A stretch of 5,897 nucleotides of DNA from Flavobacteriaceae bacterium (lineage in GTDB: Bacteria > Bacteroidota > Bacteroidia > Flavobacteriales > Flavobacteriaceae): positions 1 to 5,897 of the forward strand of contig JAUVCP010000158.1 of NCBI GenBank assembly GCA_030590765.1, in the 5' to 3' direction. The notes under the pieces are model-generated. The model ran no database searches. It saw only the letters and a program-made list of their open reading frames with translations, and was not told the DNA's origin. The position numbers and the translations under genes were made by a program. Below are positions 1 to 5,099 of this stretch, one piece after another (positions within the stretch are counted from its first letter, which is position 1; every line of letters starts with the position of its first letter).

Positions 1-513
1 TGGGGAGCACATATGTTTGATATTGCCCAATGGGGTCTTGGAATGGATAAAAGCGGACCTGTTGAAATTATCCCTCCTGGTTATAAGGGACACGAATTAT
101 TAACATATAAATACAAAGATGGTGTGGTCATGACTGAAGGGCCATTTGATAAAAATAATACTAAAGGGGTTAGATTTGAAGGAAAAGATGGTTGGATTGA
201 AGTATCAAGAGAGCATTTTAAAGCTTCACAAAAATCATTTGAGCCAAATTTCAAAAAAGATTCAGGTCCTTATGAAACAAAAATACCGCATCTAATTAAT
301 TTTATTGATGCTGTTAAAAATAGAAAAGATCCTGTTGTCCCAGTTGAAATAGGCCATAGATCCTGTACGGTTTGTACCTTAGGGAATATTGCCTATGATT
401 TGGGAAGACCTATTAAATGGAATCCAGATACGGAGCAATTTGTTAATGATGAACAAGCTGATCTTTATATGCACAGAGAATATAGAAAAGGATATCAATT
501 ACCTGATTTATAG
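1..513 (+). CDS. Gfo/Idh/MocA-family oxidoreductase, C-terminal part (5' truncated)
   Basis: The frame is already open at base 1 (W-G-A-H-M-F-D-I-A-Q-W), so the ATG at 13 is an internal Met and the gene begins outside the window. The visible 170 residues match the C-terminal alpha/beta domain of Gfo/Idh/MocA oxidoreductases. The G-A-H-x-x-D-I-A-Q-W segment is the part of the substrate pocket that usually carries the conserved His and Asp. It is followed by a beta-rich stretch (E-G-K-D-G-W-I-E-V) and by the closing helix H-L-I-N-F-I-D-A-V-K-N-R-K-D-P, then H-R-S, common in the secreted or sugar-related branch in Bacteroidota and Planctomycetes. Whole proteins of this branch are usually about 430-480 residues, so roughly the last third is present. 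The NAD(P)-binding Rossmann domain and any Tat signal lie off the left edge. The family oxidises or reduces sugars, inositols or related polyols with NAD(P). The substrate cannot be told from this part. Confidence 0.88.
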   Translation, partial: WGAHMFDIAQWGLGMDKSGPVEIIPPGYKGHELLTYKYKDGVVMTEGPFDKNNTKGVRFEGKDGWIEVSREHFKASQKSFEPNFKKDSGPYETKIPHLINFIDAVKNRKDPVVPVEIGHRSCTVCTLGNIAYDLGRPIKWNPDTEQFVNDEQADLYMHREYRKGYQLPDL

Positions 514-608
514 GGTTATATTAAAACCTTGAAGTGCATATATATATTCCTGGATTAAATAAAGGAATCTCATAGAATAATATAGTATTGTAATTCTTAT
601 TTTTATTT

Positions 609-638
609 GTTCATTTTTTTAGTGACAAAAAAACGAAC
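609..638. repeat. Imperfect inverted repeat, 12-bp arms
   Basis: Arm GTTCATTTTTTT at 609-620 pairs with AAAAAAACGAAC at 627-638, with one mismatch (A613/C634) and the 6-base loop AGTGAC. There is no T-run after it on either strand, so it is not a typical intrinsic terminator. The right arm runs straight into the GAACCAAAAAA motif that recurs inverted at 1011-1021. Confidence 0.7.
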
Positions 639-645
639 CAAAAAA
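635..645 (+). repeat. Left copy of an 11-bp inverted repeat pair (GAACCAAAAAA)
   Basis: GAACCAAAAAA here is an exact reverse complement of TTTTTTGGTTC at 1011-1021. The two copies point toward each other across about 365 bp of non-coding DNA. The surrounding bases are also A-rich and broadly alike (a purine-rich run precedes each copy when read in the same direction), but I see exact identity only over 11 bp. The pair could mark the ends of a small repeat unit. Low sequence complexity makes a chance match possible. Confidence 0.5.
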
Positions 646-680
646 GTCATGGCTTACAATAATTTAATAACCTAAATTTC

Positions 681-750
681 ATAAAACCTAAGTGCAGCAG
701 AGTGATTTTCAAGCACAGCTCTCAACTTCTCTGTTTTACTAAGGTTTTAT
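681..750. repeat. 70-bp long-range hairpin (13-bp arms, one mismatch)
   Basis: ATAAAACCTAAGT at 681-693 pairs with ACTAAGGTTTTAT at 738-750, with only A690/A741 unpaired. Inside it CAGAG at 698-702 pairs with CTCTG at 729-733 after a short internal loop. The apical part, 703-728, is about 26 bases. The two nested helices would allow a stable RNA or cruciform structure. No T-run follows that would make it a simple terminator. It matches no RNA family that I recognise. Confidence 0.5.
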
Positions 751-874
751 TTTCTTTAGAACAATAAATTCTTGAAGGCCAGCTTGTACTAAATCAAATC
801 TTTAGTAAGTTATAAATTCTTTTAATTCGTAATCCTGATTATGTCGAATTCAATGCACTTGCAATGCGAGCATT

Positions 875-894
875 ATCTAAAGGCAGATTTAGAT
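875..894. repeat. Short perfect inverted repeat, 7-bp arms
   Basis: ATCTAAA at 875-881 and TTTAGAT at 888-894 enclose the 6-base loop GGCAGA. A similar small hairpin lies just upstream, TACTAAA at 787-793 with TTTAGTA at 801-807 and a 7-base loop. Each could be chance in AT-rich DNA. Their clustering within the intergenic block is why they are recorded. Confidence 0.4.
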
Positions 895-1010
895 CACAAA
901 AAACTTGAATAAGAGAGAGATTAAGGGGGATAAGAATTTCATTATTGATTTCTTAATTAATTCATCTTATTGGTGATCGGTGCGAAGCAAAATCCTCCTT
1001 TAGGTAAAGA

Positions 1011-1021
1011 TTTTTTGGTTC
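1011..1021 (-). repeat. Right copy of the 11-bp inverted repeat pair (TTTTTTGGTTC)
   Basis: This is the exact reverse complement of 635-645. It lies about 50 bp from the htrA terminator. Read on the minus strand, it is preceded by GATGAAAAA and followed by TCTTTA, so identity with the left copy ends at the 11-bp core. Confidence 0.5.
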
Positions 1022-1068
1022 TTTTTCATCTTTGAAAACAGAACAGATTCCCTTGAATTTAATCTGAC

Positions 1069-1098
1069 AAAAAACCATTCAAAATTGAATGGTTTTTT
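1069..1098 (-). terminator. Intrinsic terminator of htrA, symmetric and possibly bidirectional
   Basis: A perfect inverted repeat has left arm AAAAAACCATTCAA at 1069-1082 and right arm TTGAATGGTTTTTT at 1085-1098. This folds as about 13 bp with a 4-base loop. It starts about 20 bases after the htrA stop. The A-runs and T-runs in the arms give a T-tract after the GG-CC core on both strands: 8 T on the plus strand (1093-1100) and 6 T on the minus strand. It should therefore end htrA transcription and could also stop transcripts arriving from the left. Confidence 0.85.
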
Positions 1099-1117
1099 TT
1101 GGTTTATATGGATTTCT

Positions 1118-2563
1118 TTAATACTCACGTAATCGAATATAACCTACTTTACCATCCTGGGTTAAAATATGTAATTCTACATATGACTTATTCTGATACT
1201 TTTTCAATAGTCTTTCCAGCTCTTCTACCGTTGAAACTTTTTGATCTTCAATAGCCAAAATTATATCACCTGATTTCACTCCGTAAGTTTCATATAAACT
1301 TTTGTTTGTCAAATTTGTGATTTTAAGTCCATAATCAATATCAAATTTATTAGCATCCTTTTTAGGAATTGGTTGAAGGTCTCCTATAAAATATTTAGAA
1401 AAATCTGAACTTCCATATTTGAATTTTCCAAATTGATTTTTTAATTTAACCGTCATTTCTTTTTCTTCATCATTTCTTAAAACACTTACTGCCACAATAT
1501 CTCCCGGACGTTTAGAACCCAAAAAACCTTGAAGATCAGAGAATTTAGATATTTTAACCTGATCCATTTTTACAATAATATCATTTGCTAACAAACCGGC
1601 TTCTTTGGCTGCACCATTATCAATTACCCGTGTTATAATTATTCCTTCAGTACTCGCTACTCCAAAATCTTTAGATGTTTTGCTATTCAACTCTTCATAA
1701 TTTATCCCAAGATAAGCTCTTTGCACATTGCCAAATTCCAATATATCTTCCATAACTTTTTTAGCAATATTGGAAGGAACGGCAAATGAATAGCCAATAT
1801 AAGATCCTGTTTGTGAGGATATTGCAGTATTAATACCAATCAATTCTCCTCTAACATTCACCAAGGCACCACCACTATTACCAGGATTAACAACTGCATC
1901 TGTTTGAATAAAAGATTCAATCTTATTTAAATTATTTGAAATATGAATATCTCTGGCTTTTGCACTCACAATTCCGGCAGTAACCGTAGATGTTAAATTA
2001 AAGGGATTACCTACAGCCAAAACCCACTCTCCTACTCTAAGGTTATCAGAATCTCCTATTTGTAAATATGGTAGATCATTTTTATTGATCTTTAGCAATG
2101 CAATATCAGTACTTTCATCAACACCAACAACCTCTGCTTTATATGACTCTTTATTGTTAAGTGTGATTTCCAATTTCTTTGCTCCTTTGATCACATGATT
2201 ATTTGTTATGATATAACCATCTGGTGAAATGATTACTCCTGATCCTGTTCCTACAATCTTTTGCCCTCCCCCTGAGGATTGCCCATAAAAAAATTCATAT
2301 AATGGATTTGAACTTGACGGAGCAATAGATACATTTTTAACGTGTACTACAGCATTAACCGTTTTTTCAGAGATTTCAGTAAAATCAGTCTTTTCTGCCG
2401 GCATTGCTGCTAAGATATTATTTGATGTCTGAAACACCTGTAAACTATCATTAGAATTTTCAACACTATTTATTTGTGGTTTCTCAAAAAACAGTAAATA
2501 TGTTGATAATGTTAATGCTCCTCCTAAGGCTGACACTAAAATTAAACTTAGAACTTTCTTCAT
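1118..2563 (-). CDS. htrA: HtrA/DegP-family periplasmic serine protease with two PDZ domains
   Basis: This 481-residue protease/chaperone should degrade or hold misfolded proteins in the periplasm. Residues 1-26 form a short basic N-terminus plus a hydrophobic stretch, either an uncleaved anchor or a signal sequence. The trypsin-like domain covers about 63-275 and its catalytic triad is intact. His123 lies in T-N-N-H-V-I, Asp153 in S-T-D-I-A-L-L, and Ser230 in the G-N-S-G-G oxyanion motif. PDZ1 is at about 281-375, with Y-L-G-I near its start as the usual carboxylate-binding-type loop. PDZ2 is at about 405-478. Length and order are normal for the DegP/DegQ/MucD class. The ATG lies 20-odd bases after a perfect minus-strand TAATTTTG box, and its leader is A-rich without a Shine-Dalgarno. 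It is divergent from dapF and ends in a strong terminator, so it is probably monocistronic. DegP, DegQ and DegS cannot be separated by sequence alone, but two PDZ domains argue against DegS. Confidence 0.95.
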   Translation of the reverse strand: MKKVLSLILVSALGGALTLSTYLLFFEKPQINSVENSNDSLQVFQTSNNILAAMPAEKTDFTEISEKTVNAVVHVKNVSIAPSSSNPLYEFFYGQSSGGGQKIVGTGSGVIISPDGYIITNNHVIKGAKKLEITLNNKESYKAEVVGVDESTDIALLKINKNDLPYLQIGDSDNLRVGEWVLAVGNPFNLTSTVTAGIVSAKARDIHISNNLNKIESFIQTDAVVNPGNSGGALVNVRGELIGINTAISSQTGSYIGYSFAVPSNIAKKVMEDILEFGNVQRAYLGINYEELNSKTSKDFGVASTEGIIITRVIDNGAAKEAGLLANDIIVKMDQVKISKFSDLQGFLGSKRPGDIVAVSVLRNDEEKEMTVKLKNQFGKFKYGSSDFSKYFIGDLQPIPKKDANKFDIDYGLKITNLTNKSLYETYGVKSGDIILAIEDQKVSTVEELERLLKKYQNKSYVELHILTQDGKVGYIRLREY

Positions 2564-2591
2564 AATCTTTTTTATTTTTTATTATCGAATT

Positions 2592-2599
2592 CAAAATTA
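2592..2599 (-). promoter_or_regulatory. Predicted htrA promoter -7 box (TAATTTTG)
   Basis: Read on the minus strand, bases 2599 to 2592 are TAATTTTG, a perfect match to the Bacteroidota -7 consensus TAnnTTTG. It would put the transcript start near 2586, about 20-25 bases before the htrA ATG. No clean TTG -33 box is seen at usual spacing. A CTG at 2623-2621 lies 21 bases upstream, and a TTG at 2615-2613 is too close. The double GTTAA element further up may compensate. Confidence 0.6.
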
Positions 2600-2623
2600 T
2601 AAAGAATATTTTCAATAAAACAG

Positions 2624-2643
2624 TACTTTAACTATACTTTAAC
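2624..2643 (-). promoter_or_regulatory. Tandem 9-bp direct repeat, 11-bp period (double GTTAA on the htrA strand)
   Basis: TACTTTAAC occurs at 2624-2632 and again at 2635-2643, separated by two bases, so the copies lie one helical turn apart on the same DNA face. On the htrA strand each reads GTTAAAGTA, giving GTTAA-6 nt-GTTAA, 28 nt upstream of the TAATTTTG box. This resembles the double GTTAA upstream element I recall from strong Bacteroides phage promoters, where the distance to the -7 box is longer (mid-30s). It could equally be an operator for a regulator of htrA, and it lies just upstream of the dapF -33 region. Confidence 0.45.
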
Positions 2644-2668
2644 AACTAACAGTTCAGCTAATATTACC

Positions 2669-2676
2669 TACATTTG
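2669..2676 (+). promoter_or_regulatory. Predicted promoter -7 box for the dapF operon (TACATTTG)
   Basis: TACATTTG is a perfect TAnnTTTG match. It would give a transcript start near 2683 and a leader of about 60 bases before the dapF ATG at 2742. The expected -33 TTG is not evident at 17-23 bases upstream. The predicted start lies upstream of the alternative TTG codon at 2700, so promoter position does not decide the dapF start. Confidence 0.55.
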
Positions 2677-2741
2677 TAATTCATAAATTAAATTATTACT
2701 TGATATATTTAGGTAATGATTTAAACTATAAGAGAATAAGA

Positions 2742-3515
2742 ATGAAAATACCATTTTACAAATACCATGGTACCGGTAATGATTTCATTATTATTGATAA
2801 CAGAAAAAAGATCTTTCCCAAAGAAGATCAAAAATGGATAGAAAAAATTTGCACACGAAAGTTTGGAATTGGGGCTGATGGATTAATGCTTGTCGAAAAT
2901 TCTAATATTAGTGATTTTAAAATGATCTATTTTAATTCTGATGGTAAAATAGGCTCCATGTGTGGAAATGGTGGCAGATGTATAGTTGCCTTTGCACAAT
3001 ATTTAGGAATTATTAAAACCAAAACTACTTTCGAAGCCATAGGAGAAATGTATGAAGCTAAAATTGAAAATAGTTTGGTTAGTTTAAAAATGAATGATGT
3101 AAACAAGATCCTTTCCAATCCTGATCATTATTTTTTAGATACCGGTTCTCCACACCATATTGCCTTTGAAGATTATGTAGATGGTATTGATGTTTATCAG
3201 CTAGGAAAAAAAATAAGATATGGCAGTCCGTATTTTGAAAATGGAACCAATGTGAATTTTGTAGAACAGATCGATAACAACACCTTTAAAGTAAGAACCT
3301 ATGAGCGTGGAGTTGAAAATGAGACCCTAAGTTGCGGAACAGGTGTTACTGCTGTTGCAATTGCCAGCCATTTATCAAATAGATCTAAAAGCAACAAAAT
3401 AAAACTACAAACTTTAGGTGGTGATCTGCAGGTTAGTTTTACTGTGGAAAACAATATGTATAAAAACATTATTTTAAAAGGCCCCGCAACTTTTGTTTAT
3501 AAAGGAGATATTTAG
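2742..3515 (+). CDS. dapF: Diaminopimelate epimerase
   Basis: DapF converts LL- to meso-diaminopimelate in the cytoplasm without a cofactor, supplying lysine synthesis and the peptidoglycan stem peptide. The chosen ATG gives 257 residues, normal for the family, beginning M-K-I-P-F-Y-K-Y-H-G-T-G-N-D-F as DapF proteins do. An in-frame TTG at 2700 would add 14 residues unlike any DapF N-terminus, so I reject it. Both catalytic cysteines are present: Cys74 in M-C-G-N-G-G-R and Cys198 in S-C-G-T-G-V. Other conserved segments are the early G-T-G-N-D-F loop and G-x-G-A-D-G (about 42-47). E-R-G-V-E-N-E-T precedes the second Cys. The two halves are the usual pseudo-symmetric domains. No clear Shine-Dalgarno precedes the ATG, only a purine stretch at 2730-2740. 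The stop touches the next start codon. Assignment is very secure. Confidence 0.97.
   Translation: MKIPFYKYHGTGNDFIIIDNRKKIFPKEDQKWIEKICTRKFGIGADGLMLVENSNISDFKMIYFNSDGKIGSMCGNGGRCIVAFAQYLGIIKTKTTFEAIGEMYEAKIENSLVSLKMNDVNKILSNPDHYFLDTGSPHHIAFEDYVDGIDVYQLGKKIRYGSPYFENGTNVNFVEQIDNNTFKVRTYERGVENETLSCGTGVTAVAIASHLSNRSKSNKIKLQTLGGDLQVSFTVENNMYKNIILKGPATFVYKGDI
3501..3507 (+). promoter_or_regulatory. Strong Shine-Dalgarno (AAAGGAG) for the GNAT gene, inside dapF
   Basis: AAAGGAG ends 8 bases before the ATG at 3516 and lies within the last codons of dapF (Y-K-G-D-I). The stop TAG at 3513-3515 directly abuts this ATG. The arrangement suggests translational coupling or reinitiation. It contrasts with the SD-poor leaders of htrA, dapF and mltG in the same window. 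Confidence 0.7.
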
Positions 3516-4049
3516 ATGCAAGGATTACAAAATAATATAATTAAATTAAGAGCTTTAGAATCAGAAGATTTAGACTTTCTGTTTAAAGTAGAAAATAACC
3601 TTTCCTTTTGGGAAGTAAGCAGTACCCAAACTCCTTTTTCGAAATATACGCTAAGTAAATACTTAGAAAATTCTCATCAGGATATTTATGAGGCAAAACA
3701 ATTACGATTGGTTATCGTTAGTAGTATAGATGATAAAATAATCGGTTTTATTGACCTGTTTGATTTTAACCCTCAGCACCATCGGGCTGGTATTGGAATA
3801 TTGATCTTAGAAAAGTATCAAAATAAAGGGTTTGCAAAAGAAACGCTAAAACTATTTGTTGATTATGCATTTAAACAGTTAAACCTATATCAGATCTATG
3901 CTAATATTGGAACTGACAACAATTATAGCATACAATTATTTGAAAAATTATCATTTCTAAAGATAGGAATAAAAAAAGACTGGATCTTAAGTAATGGAGA
4001 ATTTAAAGATGTAGTACTTTATCAACTGATCAATATCAACTATAAATAA
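3516..4049 (+). CDS. GNAT-family N-acetyltransferase (RimJ/RimL/SpeG-like)
   Basis: This 177-residue protein has the length and layout of single-domain GNAT enzymes, which move an acetyl group from acetyl-CoA to an amine. The N-terminal I-K-L-R-A-L-E-S-E-D-L-D-F-L is the usual first strand and helix of the RimJ/RimL branch. Residues 66-81 form the central strands, with I-I-G-F-I-D-L-F. The acetyl-CoA loop is Q-N-K-G-F-A at 102-107 (Q/R-x-x-G-x-A), followed by the helix K-E-T-L-K-L-F-V-D-Y-A-F. N136, Y-S-I-Q-L-F-E-K-L-S-F to about 147, is the conserved C-terminal N-x-x-S-x-x-L-F-E-K-x-x-F motif. The usual Gly before the last Phe is Ser146. The start is fixed by the AAAGGAG at 3501 and the abutting dapF stop. 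Substrate is unknown: a ribosomal protein N-terminus, a polyamine or a small amine are all possible. The position between dapF and mltG suggests, but does not show, an envelope-linked role. Confidence 0.88.
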   Translation: MQGLQNNIIKLRALESEDLDFLFKVENNLSFWEVSSTQTPFSKYTLSKYLENSHQDIYEAKQLRLVIVSSIDDKIIGFIDLFDFNPQHHRAGIGILILEKYQNKGFAKETLKLFVDYAFKQLNLYQIYANIGTDNNYSIQLFEKLSFLKIGIKKDWILSNGEFKDVVLYQLININYK

Positions 4050-4069
4050 TGCTGCTTTAAATTATACAA

Positions 4070-5098
4070 ATGAAAAATAAAATTATCATAATAATTCTTG
4101 CAATTCTTTTGATTGGAGGTGCTTTTGCATATCATTTTTACAATAAGATCTTTAAGAAGAATGTAACAGAAGTCGCATTTATTTATATACCAACTGATGC
4201 GGATTTTAATAAAGTATCTAAATTGATCAATCCTTATTTAATAGATCCAAACAGTTTTATTTGGGTTGCCAGGAAGAAGAATTATCCGAACAAAGTAAGA
4301 TCGGGTAAATTCAAAATTGACAAAGGAATGAATAATAATGAGCTGATTGATCATTTAAGGGGAGGTAAACCTGAAACTGTAAAATTAATCTTTAACAATC
4401 AGGATCGTATTGAAAATTTTGCAGGCAGAATTGCAGAACAGATAGAAGCAGATTCTATTTCTCTGTTGAATGCAATAAAGGATATTGATTTCTTAGAAAA
4501 AAACAATTTTGATGCAAATACAGCCATTGCCATGTATATTCCAAATTCTTATGAATTTTACTGGAACACTTCTGCAACTCAGTTTAGAGATAAAATGGTC
4601 AAAGAGTATAAAAAATTCTGGAATAACAGTCGAATTGAAAAAGCTAAAAAACAAAACCTTACTCCTCTTCAAGTTACTACCCTAGCATCTATTGTACAAA
4701 AAGAAACGGCTTCTATTCCAGAAAGACCTAAAGTAGCTGGCTTATATTTAAATCGATTGAAAGACTTCTGGCCTTTACAGGCAGACCCCACAATTATTTA
4801 TGCCATCAAGCAAAAATACGGACAAGACAAAGTGATAAAAAGAGTTTTGAACAAAGATCTAACCATTGATTCACCATATAATACTTATGCAAATTTCGGT
4901 TTACCTCCAGGTCCGATTGGTATGCCTGATCTATCTGCCATAGAGGCTGTTTTAAATCCTGCAGAGCATAAATATTATTATATGTGCGCCAGTGTAGATA
5001 ATATTGGACAACATGAATTTGCAAAAACCTTATCCCAGCACAATGTAAATGCAAGAAAATATCAAAACTGGATGAATAAACAAGGAGTTAACCGATAA
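4070..5098 (+). CDS. mltG: Endolytic peptidoglycan transglycosylase MltG (YceG-like)
   Basis: MltG is an inner-membrane lytic transglycosylase that cleaves nascent glycan strands and so limits their length. The 342 residues are typical. A single N-terminal membrane helix covers about 4-21 after M-K-N-K, placing the rest in the periplasm. A LysM-like subdomain follows at about 34-104, with the family's R-S-G-K-F-K-I-D-K-G-M at 78-88. The YceG catalytic domain fills the rest. The likely catalytic Glu is E212 in S-I-V-Q-K-E-T-A, and P-E-R, K-V-A-G-L-Y-L-N-R-L and L-Q-A-D-P-T follow as expected. The first acidic residue of the common V-E-K-E-T is Gln210 here, which leaves the invariant Glu intact. 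S-P-Y-N-T-Y and G-L-P-P-G-P-I are also conserved. The gene starts 20 bases after the GNAT stop without a clear Shine-Dalgarno and is probably in the same operon. Confidence 0.95.
   Translation: MKNKIIIIILAILLIGGAFAYHFYNKIFKKNVTEVAFIYIPTDADFNKVSKLINPYLIDPNSFIWVARKKNYPNKVRSGKFKIDKGMNNNELIDHLRGGKPETVKLIFNNQDRIENFAGRIAEQIEADSISLLNAIKDIDFLEKNNFDANTAIAMYIPNSYEFYWNTSATQFRDKMVKEYKKFWNNSRIEKAKKQNLTPLQVTTLASIVQKETASIPERPKVAGLYLNRLKDFWPLQADPTIIYAIKQKYGQDKVIKRVLNKDLTIDSPYNTYANFGLPPGPIGMPDLSAIEAVLNPAEHKYYYMCASVDNIGQHEFAKTLSQHNVNARKYQNWMNKQGVNR
5082..5087 (+). promoter_or_regulatory. Shine-Dalgarno (AAGGAG) for the DUF2279 gene, inside mltG
   Basis: AAGGAG lies 12 bases before the ATG at 5100 and inside the last codons of mltG. 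The mltG stop TAA at 5096-5098 is one base from that ATG. As at the dapF/GNAT junction, this supports coupled translation. The spacing is longer than the usual 5-9 bases. Confidence 0.55.
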
Positions 5099-5099
5099 T

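Larger units (their letters stand above)
514..1117. other. Gene-free, repeat-rich intergenic block
   Basis: These 604 bases lie between the oxidoreductase stop and the htrA stop, and no frame on either strand codes for a convincing protein. Several inverted repeats are visible: 609-638, 681-750, 787-807 and 875-894, plus the terminator at 1069-1098. GAACCAAAAAA at 635-645 recurs as its exact reverse complement at 1011-1021. The 10-mer ATAAATTCTT occurs at 764-773 and 812-821. The longest suggestive reading is a 30-codon open stretch at 816-905, between TAA and TGA, containing N-A-L-A-M-R-A-L-S-K-G-R-F-R-S. It has no start codon near its beginning and no partner frame, so I do not call it a gene. 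The block could be a dispersed intergenic repeat, a small non-autonomous element or decayed sequence. Confidence 0.6.

Noticed and set aside
13..15. ATG at 13 as the start of the first gene
   Set aside because: The frame is open and family-like (W-G-A-H) back to base 1, and the remaining 166 residues would lack the Rossmann domain, so this is an internal Met of a truncated gene.
514..528. GGTT...AACC hairpin just after the oxidoreductase stop as its terminator
   Set aside because: The stem is only 4 bp with no T-run, too weak to call. The nearest credible terminator for that strand is at 1069-1098.
764..821. ATAAATTCTT direct repeat (764-773, 812-821) as a CRISPR-like or tandem array
   Set aside because: There are only two copies of an AT-rich 10-mer, with no third unit and no regular spacer. 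Chance is a fair explanation.
514..1117. Intact transposase or insertion sequence in the intergenic block
   Set aside because: No frame on either strand stays open long enough and no transposase motif is visible. Only short repeats support a mobile origin.
2700..2741. TTG start giving dapF 14 extra N-terminal residues
   Set aside because: The added residues do not resemble any DapF N-terminus. The ATG at 2742 begins exactly at the conserved M-K-I-P-F-Y-K-Y-H-G-T-G-N-D-F.
2927..3118. Minus-strand 63-codon open frame inside dapF
   Set aside because: It lies wholly antisense to a secure gene, has no recognisable domain and no promoter, and is a shadow frame.
4806..5054. Minus-strand 82-codon open frame inside mltG
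   Set aside because: It is antisense to the conserved catalytic domain of mltG, with a composition typical of a shadow frame and no leader signals.
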